Below are positions 36,314-44,621 of a DNA stretch of 58,089 nt, in pieces. Source of the stretch: an uncultured Parabacteroides sp. GTDB taxonomy: Bacteria > Bacteroidota > Bacteroidia > Bacteroidales > Tannerellaceae. The stretch is from the NCBI GenBank assembly GCA_944325345.1, contig CALUZV010000024.1:1-58089 (forward strand). The letters run 5' to 3'. The position numbers and the translations under genes are program-made. Position 1 is the stretch's first letter. Each line of letters starts with the position of its first letter. Below the pieces are notes generated by a model that saw nothing but the letters and a program-made list of their open reading frames with translations, had not been told where the DNA came from and did no database searches.

Positions 36314-37735
36314 TCAGAGCTTATAAAACTCCTCCCAACCCTTGCGCGGCGGCATTCCGCTCAAAAGGGCATTTGCAAAGTCGTTGTTCGTAAATCGCTT
36401 CAGGCGGGTGTCGAAGAAGAGTTGCGTGTTGAGCCGTTGGGCAATCACGCCGAGGCAGAACATCTGGCTCATCGGGCCGAAGATTTCAAACGGCGAGCGC
36501 GTCTTCTCCTCGCCACAGCAGGCACGGATGAAGTTTTCGAAGTGGTTCGACGGGCTTTTCGGTACCTCGGGCAGGAATTTTTCCATTTCTTTCGCCTTTT
36601 CCTCGGGGATAATCGAAAGGGTACTGCCGTGTGATGCCCCCTTGAAGGTCAATTCCTTGGAATAAATAATCTTTCCGGGGTTGAGCTTCGTATCCTCAAT
36701 GTCGCCCTGGTTCGTCGCCGGGATATTGGGGTCCAGTCCGGCCACGCCGTATCCTGCAGGCAGCGGCGGGAGGTTATCCAGCCCATCATACCACGTTACA
36801 TCGACCGGCGGCATATTTCGGCGCGAAGCGAAGCGGAAGAGGATGGTGGAGGAATAGGGGAAGAAGTAGTCGTTGTGGCCATCGGCTCGCAACATGCTGA
36901 TTTCGTAGGGCAAGCCCAGCTCCAGAAATTCGTGTACCGTGTCGAGCAAATGCGCACCCCAGTCGCCGAGGGCACCCATGCCGAAGTCGTACCAGCAGCG
37001 CCAGTCGCCGAGGTGGTACTTCACGTTGTAATCGTGGTAGGCACACTGCATCAGCCAGGTCATCCAGTCCATTGTCTCGGGCGTCGGCTCGGCGTCGGGA
37101 TATTTATAGATGTTGGCATCCCACTTGTGCCAGCGGCGGGAGTTATTCATGTGGGCGGTTACCGCCGTTACGTCTTTGATGATGCCGGCTTCCATCCAGG
37201 CCTTGAACTGGAAATAGTTGGCTTCGGAATGGCCCTGGTTGCCCACCTGCGTAACGACTTCGGGGTGGCGGCGCGCCATGTCCATCATCAGCTCGGCCTC
37301 CATGAAGGTTCGGCACATCGGCTTTTCGACATAGACATGGATGCCCTTCGACATGGCCAACATCGCGATGGCAAAGTGAGAATGGTCGGGCGTGGCGATA
37401 GTTACGGCTTCAATCTGGTTTCCCATCTCGTCGAACATCTTACGGAAGTCCTTGTAACGCTTGGCGTTGGGGAACATGCCCATGACCTTTTGGGTATGAG
37501 GCGCACCCATGTCCACGTCGCAAAGGGCGACGACATTCAGGCGGCCGGTCTTGGCGAAATCACCGATAATCTGTTCTCCGCGATTACCGATGCCGATGTG
37601 GGCGACGTTCACCTTGCGGTTGGCGCCGACGACTTGACTGTAACTTTTTGCATTCAACAAAGTTGATGTACTGCCCATGGCGACTCCTGCGGAAGTCAAA
37701 GCCATGGTTCTAAGGAAATTTCTTCGTGTTGTCAT
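36314..37735 (-). CDS. Tat-exported Gfo/Idh/MocA-family oxidoreductase
   Basis: A 473-residue NAD(P)-dependent sugar oxidoreductase. The start at 37735 (MTTRRNFLRTMALTSAGVAMG) gives a twin-arginine signal (RRNFLR) right at the N terminus; an upstream frame opening is ignored. The mature part has the Rossmann motif VNVAHIGIGNRGEQIIGDF, VALCDVDMG, then AVTIATPDHSHFAIAMLAMSKGIHVYVEKPM, including the EKP motif of the family. Secreted members in Bacteroidetes act on glycosides or sugars in the periplasm. It lies upstream of the DUF1080 gene, separated by array D. Confidence 0.87.
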   Translation of the reverse strand: MTTRRNFLRTMALTSAGVAMGSTSTLLNAKSYSQVVGANRKVNVAHIGIGNRGEQIIGDFAKTGRLNVVALCDVDMGAPHTQKVMGMFPNAKRYKDFRKMFDEMGNQIEAVTIATPDHSHFAIAMLAMSKGIHVYVEKPMCRTFMEAELMMDMARRHPEVVTQVGNQGHSEANYFQFKAWMEAGIIKDVTAVTAHMNNSRRWHKWDANIYKYPDAEPTPETMDWMTWLMQCAYHDYNVKYHLGDWRCWYDFGMGALGDWGAHLLDTVHEFLELGLPYEISMLRADGHNDYFFPYSSTILFRFASRRNMPPVDVTWYDGLDNLPPLPAGYGVAGLDPNIPATNQGDIEDTKLNPGKIIYSKELTFKGASHGSTLSIIPEEKAKEMEKFLPEVPKSPSNHFENFIRACCGEEKTRSPFEIFGPMSQMFCLGVIAQRLNTQLFFDTRLKRFTNNDFANALLSGMPPRKGWEEFYKL

Positions 37736-37821
37736 AGAATTAGACAGTATTTTTATGGATGAATAATTAACGTATTTGCACACAAATCGGCGATAAAGGT
37801 AAAGAAAAATTAGAAAAGTCG

Positions 37822-37851
37822 TTGCGCTTTTGAAATAAATCCCTACCTTTA
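37822..37851 (+). promoter_or_regulatory. promoter of the putative T9SS cargo gene
   Basis: TACCTTTA at 37844-37851 (one base off TAnnTTTG) with TTG at 37822-37824, spacer 19 bp. A minus-strand -7-like TACCTTTA at 37794-37801 could serve the oxidoreductase gene, so two promoters may overlap. Confidence 0.5.
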
Positions 37852-37887
37852 CGGCCGAATTAATTACTAATTAACAAAACGGACACT

Positions 37888-39609
37888 ATGAAAATAGCAA
37901 TTAGACTACTCGGCGCCGGTGCCGCGCTGCTTCTTTCCGTCGAAGCGAAGGCACAAGTAGATAATCCTTTAAATTGGGACAAGTTTATTCAGAGCGCGGA
38001 TACGATTTTGGTTTCCGATACGTTCCGCTATCAGTCGTTCGACCCGCTTGAGGCGAAGGGCTGGAAATATTCGGTCGGTCAAGGCGAACCAAAGATAATG
38101 GACATCAGCAAGCTGAAAATCAAGAACGCTACGGGGCGATATGCCTTGCAACTCTATCCGGGGGAAAGCGTGGAGTTCGAGCCGTATGATTTAGGCATTT
38201 ATCAGGATGTCATTATCTATTGCCCCTTTGCCATGCGGAATATCAATCAGGATGAACGGTTTATGGTCTCGGCGACCGTGCCGGGAGGCAAAGACAAGGT
38301 GAATCAGGTGTATAGTATCGTGCCGGAGGATGGATGTGATTCCTATTTCAATGAAAATTTGGGAATACCAGAAGGCCAGACTTATTCCGAATTCAGCAGC
38401 ATCCGCGCCGGCTACGGTTGTTCCGATATCACCATCAAGATAGGCGGGACGAAGCGCGGGGACGATTCGTACTATCTGCTGGATCACATTTGCGCCTACG
38501 GGATGATACCAGCTTATTCCCTCTTCACGGGCAGCGGCTCTTGGACGGACGATGGGCGGTGGTCGCACCAGGCGGCGCTGCGGCATCGGAATGCCTTGAT
38601 AAATGGGGAGGTTTTCGTCGAAGACAGCATCCATTGTGATAGCATCCAAGTGTATGAGGGCGAAATCCGTCTCTCGGAGGAAGGGAAGCTGACGACTCGC
38701 TCGCTGACTATCCATAAGACCTTTCCGGAGAAAGGCGTGTGGTATTTCGTCTCTTTCCCCTTCGATGTCTATGTGCAAAACATTTCCCCCGAATTTCAAC
38801 AGGGAGACGAGGATACGATGACTGGAGGAAACTATTTCTACGTCCAGAAATACGATGGAATAGGTCGCGCCAACGGAGGGACGGATAACTGGGAAACTGT
38901 GCCCATCGCCTCAGCCGGAGAAGTCCTGTTCTACCGGGGAGTCGGCTACCTGCTCGCTTTGGATGCCCAGGCAACAGAGCAAACCCTCTCCTTTACCTCC
39001 CCCAGCAAAACAACCCTGGAATACAAACCGACTGTAACCCTAAACATCCCGGGCGAGCTGTTGCAAGGAGCCAAAGAGGAAGATAGCGGCTGGAGCTTCT
39101 GTGGCAATCCCCTGCCGGGCAGCGTGAGCCTTGCCGACATCGAGGCAGAAGGGACGGACGGCTATATCTACGTCTATGAGGATGGGACGTACAAACCTTA
39201 CGCCATCGGGAGCCGGAATGAGCTTCCGGAGGGCTGCGCCTTCTTCGTCAAGGCTTCCGGCAAAGCAAAGCTGGTGTTTAATGCTTCCGGAGCATCGACG
39301 GCGAAGCGCATCAGAACGTCAGCGATGTTGCGCTCTTCCTGCGCCGAGCCACAGGGCGAAATGCCGACGGCGGTAGAAGGAATCGCAAGTGAAGGCTTCT
39401 CGCTCGTCGGCGACCGGTTGCTGATGCCGGTAGCCGAGGGGAAACGGACGGTTTCGGTCTATGACTTCTTCGGACGGCTCTGCTTCCAACGCGAGCTTCC
39501 TGCCGAGGCACAATCTGTGGATATTCCTCTGCAAACTGGTTTCTATATTATAAATGTAACGGAAAATGGGACGCAACAGGTGTGGCGAAGCAAATGGCAT
39601 AAGCGATAA
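37888..39609 (+). CDS. exported protein with a T9SS-like C-terminal sorting domain
   Basis: A 573-residue protein with a signal peptide (residues 1-22, ending VEAKA-Q). The body is beta-rich and includes a stretch resembling surface-protein modules (SLTIHKTFPEKGVWYFVSFPFDV, YFYVQKYDG). The C-terminal 80 residues have the type A sorting pattern: a conserved strand, SVYDFFGRLCFQRELPAEA, then VDIPLQTGFYIINVTENG and a basic end. It is probably secreted through the SprA translocon and attached at the cell surface. Its start has a promoter at 37822-37851. Its last 44 bases overlap the radC open frame. Specific function unknown. Confidence 0.75.
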   Translation: MKIAIRLLGAGAALLLSVEAKAQVDNPLNWDKFIQSADTILVSDTFRYQSFDPLEAKGWKYSVGQGEPKIMDISKLKIKNATGRYALQLYPGESVEFEPYDLGIYQDVIIYCPFAMRNINQDERFMVSATVPGGKDKVNQVYSIVPEDGCDSYFNENLGIPEGQTYSEFSSIRAGYGCSDITIKIGGTKRGDDSYYLLDHICAYGMIPAYSLFTGSGSWTDDGRWSHQAALRHRNALINGEVFVEDSIHCDSIQVYEGEIRLSEEGKLTTRSLTIHKTFPEKGVWYFVSFPFDVYVQNISPEFQQGDEDTMTGGNYFYVQKYDGIGRANGGTDNWETVPIASAGEVLFYRGVGYLLALDAQATEQTLSFTSPSKTTLEYKPTVTLNIPGELLQGAKEEDSGWSFCGNPLPGSVSLADIEAEGTDGYIYVYEDGTYKPYAIGSRNELPEGCAFFVKASGKAKLVFNASGASTAKRIRTSAMLRSSCAEPQGEMPTAVEGIASEGFSLVGDRLLMPVAEGKRTVSVYDFFGRLCFQRELPAEAQSVDIPLQTGFYIINVTENGTQQVWRSKWHKR

Positions 39610-40309
39610 TCCCATTTTGCCGCGGAAATTGCCCATTTCAGCTTGGGCTTTGGACGACCGACCCCGCGAGAAGCTACTTTCTCGCGGCGCGTCGGCGCTT
39701 AGCAATGCCGAACTGCTGGCTATCCTGTTAGGCTCGGGAAATGCCGAGGAGTCGGCGGTGGAGCTGGCGCAACACATCCTGAATGCCACAGGGAATCTGC
39801 TGAACGAGTTAGGGAAGTTAGGTGTTCGAGAACTCACGTCGCGCTTCAAGGGAATCGGCCCCGCGAAGGCTGTTACCATCATGGCAGCCATTGAATTGGG
39901 AAAGAGACGCGCGGCAGAGGAGCCGATGCAACGCACGCAAATCCGTTCCAGTCAAGACATCTACCGGCTGATGTATCCGCTGCTGGCAGACTTGCCGCAC
40001 GAGGAGTTTTGGGTGATTTACCTCAGCCGCTCCCAACGCATCCTCGACAAACTGCGCATCGGACAAGGTGGGACCGGCGAGGTGATTACGGATATCCGTT
40101 TGATTCTAAAGCCCGGCATCCAGCTGCTTGCTTCCGGAATTATTGCCGTACACAACCATCCGTCGGGGAATCTTCAACCAAGCCGACAGGATAATAGCCT
40201 GACGGAGCGTTTGAAGCAAGCCTCCGCCCTGTTAGATATCCACTTAATGGACCACGTGATTATTACGGACGGGAAATATTACAGCTATGCGGATGAAGGG
40301 CAACTATAG
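39566..40309 (+). CDS. radC: RadC-family JAB/MPN protein
   Basis: A 247-residue protein. The family opening is LPISAWALDDRPREKLLSRGASALSNAELLAILLGSG, and an HhH-like segment (FKGIGPAKAVTIMAAIELGKR) follows. The metal-binding JAMM motif is intact: HNHPSGNLQPSRQD with His196 and His198. The ATG at 39566 lies inside the end of the previous gene and gives a 16-20 residue extension. The next in-frame start is a TTG at 39617, close to the usual RadC start, and either is possible. Once thought to be a repair protein, RadC has no settled function. It converges exactly with the next gene: the two frames touch at 40309/40310. Confidence 0.85.
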   Translation: MGRNRCGEANGISDNPILPRKLPISAWALDDRPREKLLSRGASALSNAELLAILLGSGNAEESAVELAQHILNATGNLLNELGKLGVRELTSRFKGIGPAKAVTIMAAIELGKRRAAEEPMQRTQIRSSQDIYRLMYPLLADLPHEEFWVIYLSRSQRILDKLRIGQGGTGEVITDIRLILKPGIQLLASGIIAVHNHPSGNLQPSRQDNSLTERLKQASALLDIHLMDHVIITDGKYYSYADEGQL

Positions 40310-40738
40310 CTATTTCTTTTTGAGAAGCAGGATTCGCTCGCCTTCCTCGTTGAACAAAGCGATGGCGTTGTTTTCTGCCGCACCGAAACGCTCAACGTGC
40401 TCAAGGGTTTGCAACAATTCGCGTTCCCCGCTCATATCGGGACAAGCCATGCGGGTTGTGGCAATCTGTGGGAAACGAATACGGTCGCTTCCTTCCTTGG
40501 CATATTCAACTGCACCCATGATGCGGTTGCAACCGGCATTTCCGGAGAGCCGCTTGCTTTGGGTATCAAAAACCAGATAGGGAGCGGATTCTGAGGCGGC
40601 AACGGATGTCCCGTTCATTTCGACAACATTCCATTCGCCGTTCAACTCCTGAAAAGGAAGTTGGGTTGCCGCGTGGTGAGTGCGGCAACCAGAAAATACA
40701 CCTAAAGAGGCTATTATTAAACACACAAACTTATTCAT
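40310..40738 (-). CDS. META-domain lipoprotein, copy 1
   Basis: A 142-residue protein with a lipoprotein signal (LGVFSGC, cysteine near residue 18) and one META (HslJ-type) domain: LNGEWNVVEMNGTSV, YLVFDTQSKRLSGNAGCNRIMG, and TRMACPDMSGERELLQTL. META proteins are small envelope beta-barrel-like proteins linked to stress or antibiotic tolerance in some bacteria. The neighbour at 40781-41218 is a paralogue with the same NAGCN and ACPDM motifs, so the pair arose by duplication. Exact role unknown. Confidence 0.8.
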   Translation of the reverse strand: MNKFVCLIIASLGVFSGCRTHHAATQLPFQELNGEWNVVEMNGTSVAASESAPYLVFDTQSKRLSGNAGCNRIMGAVEYAKEGSDRIRFPQIATTRMACPDMSGERELLQTLEHVERFGAAENNAIALFNEEGERILLLKKK

Positions 40739-40780
40739 ATCTATGATGAGTGAAAAATTAAGGATGAAGCATCAAACGGC

Positions 40781-41218
40781 TTACTTTGAGAGAACAAAGA
40801 CCGTTTTGCCTGCCTCATCGACTAAAAGCATCTGATTGGCATCCGTTCCGGCCTTCACCGCGCGGACGGTCGTCATTGCCTGGAGAATCTTACTCTCCGT
40901 TTCCATATCGGGGCACGCCATCATCGTACTCATTCCTTGCGCTATCTTCAGGGCCGAGATATCGTTGGCATCTGTTTCGAGGCTGGTGTTGAAGATGTTG
41001 CAACCGGCGTTGCCGTGGATTTTCTTCTCTGCCATATTAAATTCCATGAAAGGAGCATTCTCCTGGGTAGAGATGGCCTCGCCATTTACCTCCGTAATAT
41101 TCCACTTTCCTTCAAGCTGTTGAACATTGGTCTTTGAATTGGAACAACTCCAAAAAGATACGGCCATTGCAGGAATCAGCAAGGCATACATCATGAACTT
41201 TTTCATATTTCTATTCAT
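40781..41218 (-). CDS. META-domain lipoprotein, copy 2
   Basis: A 145-residue paralogue of the preceding gene. It has a lipoprotein-type signal (AVSFWSC) and the META landmarks LEGKWNITEVNGEAI, FMEFNMAEKKIHGNAGCNIFN, and MMACPDMETESKILQAM. Starts at 41218 or 41206 (MKKFMMYALL) are both possible; the second gives a more usual signal peptide. The two copies are about as long as each other but diverged, so the duplication is not recent. It is probably co-transcribed with copy 1. Confidence 0.8.
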   Translation of the reverse strand: MNRNMKKFMMYALLIPAMAVSFWSCSNSKTNVQQLEGKWNITEVNGEAISTQENAPFMEFNMAEKKIHGNAGCNIFNTSLETDANDISALKIAQGMSTMMACPDMETESKILQAMTTVRAVKAGTDANQMLLVDEAGKTVFVLSK

Positions 41219-41289
41219 TTAAAATGTTTCTCCTATAAGACGGGAAAACGGGGCAGATTGTTCCGCCGCACCCTATCTTTTAACTCGGA

Positions 41290-42648
41290 TTAACTGTTTT
41301 TCCGAAGTAAATCCTTCCGTTTCCACCGCTGTGTCCGCCAACGGAGTCCCAACACGATGCCGCGCGAGCCTTCGTCCATCGCCAGGGCTAACCAAATGCC
41401 TGCCAGCCCGAATCCCATCGCGATACCGAAAATATAACCGCACGTTACGGCAAAAACCCACATGCAAACAATCTCTATCAGCACGGGCACGATTACATCT
41501 CCGACAGAACGCAAACAGAAGAGGAACATCAAAACCGTCGCCCTTCCATGTTCCAATAGGATATCAATGAGCAAAGCGGACATCGCTATCTGGATAATCA
41601 CTTCGTTCTCCGTAAAACATCCCAACAGGAACCGTCCGCAAAGGTAAACACCGGTAGATGCGACGAATGTTACCAGCAGCGAGCGTTTCCAGGCATACCA
41701 GCTCAGGACGTAGGCGGCTTGCTTCTTCCCTGCCCCGACTAAATTCCCGGTGCAGACGGACGTCGCGCTGGCCATCGCCAACGAAAAGATGTAGCCGATA
41801 ATCACGATATTCATCACATAGACGCGGGCTGCCAGTACTTCATTCCCCAACATATTGATGAAATAAACCACGCAGACCTGCGACGCATCGTAGGAGATTT
41901 GTTCGAAGGCCGAGGGCATCCCAATCTTAATCACATCCCGCAATTTCTGGAAAGGAAAGGGCCGGAAGTATTCCAGCGGCATCCTCCGTATCAAGCGTTT
42001 GAAGAGGACGATGAAGAGCAAGAGCATCGCCACGCCTCGGCTTAGCGACGTGGATATGGCGGCTCCCTCCACGCCGAGGGCCGGGAATCCGAAGTGCCCG
42101 AATATCAATGCGTAGTTTCCGAAGATATTCAGGATGTTGATGGCAAATGTTACTTGCATCGCGTAGTTCGGCTTATTGGCGGCTCGCAAAACGGCGGAAA
42201 CCGTGAAGCTGATGGCTTGAAAAAAGCCGAATCCCCCGACTATCTTCATATACGTCAAGGCCATCGGCATCAAATCCGGACGGATATCCATCCAGACCAG
42301 CATCTGCTCTCCGCCGAACGTCAAAGCCAGACTTATCGTCAAGCCGACAAGGGCGTTGAATAATAAGGATACGCCGACGACTTGCGTAAAGCTCTTCGTG
42401 TCTTTGGCTCCGAAATAGAGGGCGCACATGACGGCCGTCCCGACGGTCGTGATATTGAAGAGCAGGAATACCATGTTCAGCAGCTGGTTCACTACCCCAA
42501 CGGCGGCTACGGCATTGTCGGAATAGTGGCTGAGCATCAGCGTATCGACTACTCCCAGCGTAAGCATCAACAAGGTCTCTAAAAAGATGGGGCCGGTCAG
42601 CTTGAATAACTTGCTACGCAAAGCAGAAGGACGACGGGTAAACAACAT
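41290..42648 (-). CDS. MATE-family multidrug efflux transporter
   Basis: A 452-residue inner-membrane protein with about 12 membrane segments. The ATG at 42648 (MLFTRRPSALRSKLFKLTGPIFLETLLM) is preferred; ten further codons upstream fall in the TTGTCAATTG repeat. Typical MATE features are the N-terminal basic start, LTGPIFLETLLMLTLGVVDTLMLSHYS, and the repeated half with GMPSAFEQISYDASQVCVVYFINMLG and SVCTGNLVGAGKKQAA. It should export cationic drugs or metabolites in exchange for Na+ or H+. A -7 element is at 42751-42758. Confidence 0.88.
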   Translation of the reverse strand: MLFTRRPSALRSKLFKLTGPIFLETLLMLTLGVVDTLMLSHYSDNAVAAVGVVNQLLNMVFLLFNITTVGTAVMCALYFGAKDTKSFTQVVGVSLLFNALVGLTISLALTFGGEQMLVWMDIRPDLMPMALTYMKIVGGFGFFQAISFTVSAVLRAANKPNYAMQVTFAINILNIFGNYALIFGHFGFPALGVEGAAISTSLSRGVAMLLLFIVLFKRLIRRMPLEYFRPFPFQKLRDVIKIGMPSAFEQISYDASQVCVVYFINMLGNEVLAARVYVMNIVIIGYIFSLAMASATSVCTGNLVGAGKKQAAYVLSWYAWKRSLLVTFVASTGVYLCGRFLLGCFTENEVIIQIAMSALLIDILLEHGRATVLMFLFCLRSVGDVIVPVLIEIVCMWVFAVTCGYIFGIAMGFGLAGIWLALAMDEGSRGIVLGLRWRTQRWKRKDLLRKNS

Positions 42649-42650
42649 AA

Positions 42651-42737
42651 TGATGAATTGACAATTAACAATGGACAATGGATAGTTTGATAATTGATAG
42701 ATTGATAATTGTCAATTGTCAATTTTCCATTGTCAAT
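42651..42737. repeat. TTGTCAATTG-type interspersed repeat
   Basis: Iterations of AATTGACAATTAACAAT and the inverse form (TTGTCAATTGTCAATTTT) flank a short spacer with TTGATA repeats. It lies between the MATE start codon and its promoter, so it would be in the 5' leader. Confidence 0.65.
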
Positions 42738-42750
42738 TGCTAAAGTGGCG

Positions 42751-42758
42751 CAAAGGTA
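42751..42758 (-). promoter_or_regulatory. -7 element of the MATE gene
   Basis: CAAAGGTA on the plus strand reads TACCTTTG on the minus strand. It is divergent from the M23 promoter at 42771-42801. Confidence 0.4.
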
Positions 42759-42770
42759 CGCCATTTCCGA

Positions 42771-42801
42771 TTGGTAGTTTCTATTATTTTCCGTATGTTT
42801 G
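42771..42801 (+). promoter_or_regulatory. promoter of the M23 peptidase gene
   Basis: TATGTTTG (42794-42801) with TTG (42771-42773) upstream, spacer 20 bp. The ATG follows 33 bp later. Confidence 0.55.
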
Positions 42802-42834
42802 CAAACCCAGAATAATTGTTGATATTTATCAAAG

Positions 42835-44064
42835 ATGAACAGACATTTCCCTTTGCTCCTCCTGCTTTTGGCTTGTTGCTCGGTCTTTTCGTGCAAGCAG
42901 AAGCAGGCGGAAGCTCCTGAACTTGAGCCGCAAGACACGGTTCAGCATGTATATGAGTATGGCATCTGCGTCGATTCGCTGGATGTCCGCCACTATGAAA
43001 TCAAGCCGGGCGACAACCCTGCGGTTATCTTTTCGCGCCTCGGTTTCTCGGCGTTGCAGGCGGATAGCATTATGCAGGCGGCAAGCGGCGTGCTCGACCC
43101 GACCAAACTCCGTGCCGGGATGTATTATTGTACGTTCACGACGCAGGATACCTTGGAGACGATTTGCTACATCGGCTTTGCCAAAACGCTGACGGATTAT
43201 GCGGTCATCGACTTGACGAAGCGGCCTATCAAGGCTTATACTTACAACAAACCCGTTACCCTGAAGCGTCGCTACGTCGAGGGCTCGATTTCTTCTTCGC
43301 TCTGGAACGTCATCGCCGACCAAGGGGCCGACCCGCTCCTTGCCATCCGTATCTCGGATGTTTACGCGTGGCAAATCGACTTTTTCGATGTCAAAGAAGG
43401 GGATTCTTTCCAGGTTATCTATAACGAGGCGTATATCGATGATACAACGGCCTTGGGCATTGCCTCCATCGAGGGGGCTATCTTCACGCACCAAGGCAAG
43501 GCCTATCAAGCCTTCCCTTTCACGCAAGACAGTGTGCATCAGTTCTTCGATGCCGAGGGGAACAGCCTTCGCAAGGCTTTCCTCAAGGCTCCGCTGGATT
43601 ACTACCGCATCACGTCCCGCTTCTCCAATGCGCGCTTCCATCCGATCTTGAAACGCTATCGCGCCCATCACGGCGTGGATTACGCGGCTCCGACGGGTAC
43701 GCCGGTCAAGACAATCGGCGACGGCACGGTCATCTTCAAGGGCTGGACTAACGGCGGCGGTAATACGGTAAAAATCAAACACAACTCGGTCTATACGACT
43801 TCCTATATGCATCTCAGCCGCTACGCGAAGGGTTTGCAGGTGGGCAAGCACGTCAGCCAGGGCGACGAGATTGCTTACGTCGGCTCGACGGGCTTATCGA
43901 CCGGCCCGCACCTCGATTTCCGTGTCTATAAGAATGGCGAGGCGATCAATCCGCTGGATATGGAGGCACCGCCTTCGGAACCTATCCGTCCCGAGCTGCG
44001 CGACAGCTTCGAGGTGGTCAAACAGCAGATTTTAATGGAATTGGACAGTTTAAAATTGAAATAA
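42835..44064 (+). CDS. M23 metallopeptidase lipoprotein
   Basis: A 409-residue protein with a lipoprotein signal (LACCSVFSC). The middle has LysM/OapA-like sections (YEIKPGDNPAVIFSRLGFSALQADSI, SSLWNVIADQGADPLLAIRISDVYAWQIDF), and the C-terminal M23 domain spans about residues 255-375. The first zinc motif HxxxD is intact (His278-Asp282, HHGVDYAAP). The second, normally HxH, reads His359-Leu-Asp361 (GPHLDF); I recall this Asp as frequent in Bacteroidetes members, and Asp can bind zinc. It should cut peptidoglycan cross-links or activate such enzymes in the periplasm. The yccF-like gene follows after 1 bp. Confidence 0.87.
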   Translation: MNRHFPLLLLLLACCSVFSCKQKQAEAPELEPQDTVQHVYEYGICVDSLDVRHYEIKPGDNPAVIFSRLGFSALQADSIMQAASGVLDPTKLRAGMYYCTFTTQDTLETICYIGFAKTLTDYAVIDLTKRPIKAYTYNKPVTLKRRYVEGSISSSLWNVIADQGADPLLAIRISDVYAWQIDFFDVKEGDSFQVIYNEAYIDDTTALGIASIEGAIFTHQGKAYQAFPFTQDSVHQFFDAEGNSLRKAFLKAPLDYYRITSRFSNARFHPILKRYRAHHGVDYAAPTGTPVKTIGDGTVIFKGWTNGGGNTVKIKHNSVYTTSYMHLSRYAKGLQVGKHVSQGDEIAYVGSTGLSTGPHLDFRVYKNGEAINPLDMEAPPSEPIRPELRDSFEVVKQQILMELDSLKLK

Positions 44065-44065
44065 C

Positions 44066-44434
44066 ATGAATTTTCTCGGCAACATCATCTGGCTCCTCTT
44101 CGGTGGCCTCATCACGGCGGTGGAATATCTGATTTCCAGCCTTGTCCTTATGATTACCATCATCGGCATACCTTTCGGCATCCAAACGCTGAAACTTTCC
44201 ATCCTCGCCCTCTGGCCTTTCGGTCGCGAGGTTCGGACGACGGATAGCGCGGGCGGTTGCCTCAGCATCCTGATGAATATCATCTGGATTCTTATCGGCG
44301 GCATCTGGATTGCCCTCACCCACTTGTTTTTTGGGATTCTCCTTTGCATCACCATCATTGGCATACCGTTTGGACGGCAGCATTTCAAGATGGCGGGGCT
44401 GGCGCTGACGCCGTTTGGGAAGGAGATTTTGTGA
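44066..44434 (+). CDS. yccF: YccF-family inner-membrane protein
   Basis: A 122-residue protein with four hydrophobic segments. It carries two copies of the YccF motif: NIIWLLFGGLITAVEYLISSLVLMITIIGIPFGIQTLKLSILALWPFG and NIIWILIGGIWIALTHLFFGILLCITIIGIPFGRQHFKMAGLALTPFG, each with the IIGIPFG signature. Function is unknown. It begins 1 bp after the M23 peptidase stop and is very likely co-transcribed. A nested inverted-repeat element follows it. Confidence 0.85.
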   Translation: MNFLGNIIWLLFGGLITAVEYLISSLVLMITIIGIPFGIQTLKLSILALWPFGREVRTTDSAGGCLSILMNIIWILIGGIWIALTHLFFGILLCITIIGIPFGRQHFKMAGLALTPFGKEIL

Positions 44435-44460
44435 ATTGATGAATTGTGAATTGTGGTTCC

Positions 44461-44609
44461 AAACTATTCCGACCCGAAATGCAATGAAGGGTCATAAATA
44501 GCCGTAGGTTTTAACCTACGGGGTGTGTATGGTGTATATTCACCCAAGGCACCGTAGGTTAAAACCTACGGCTATTTATGACCTCGCGCCCGCGAGGTCG
44601 GAATAGTTT
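44461..44609. repeat. nested inverted-repeat element (MITE/BIME-like)
   Basis: Outer arms at 44461-44474 and 44596-44609 are perfect 14-bp complements (AAACTATTCCGACC / GGTCGGAATAGTTT). Inner arms at 44490-44521 and 44552-44583 are perfect 32-bp complements, and each holds the palindrome CCGTAGGTTTTAACCTACGG or its mirror. Asymmetric spacers (15 and 12 bp) lie between outer and inner arms; the right one carries a further hairpin with the flanking arm (CCTCGCGCCCGCGAGG). No target-site duplication or transposase is seen. It sits between the converging yccF-like and DUF1343 genes. Confidence 0.85.
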
Positions 44610-44621
44610 TATATAACAATA

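Noticed and set aside
44461..44609. Element called an insertion sequence
   Set aside because: Only 149 bp, no transposase and no target-site duplication seen, so it is listed as a repeat.
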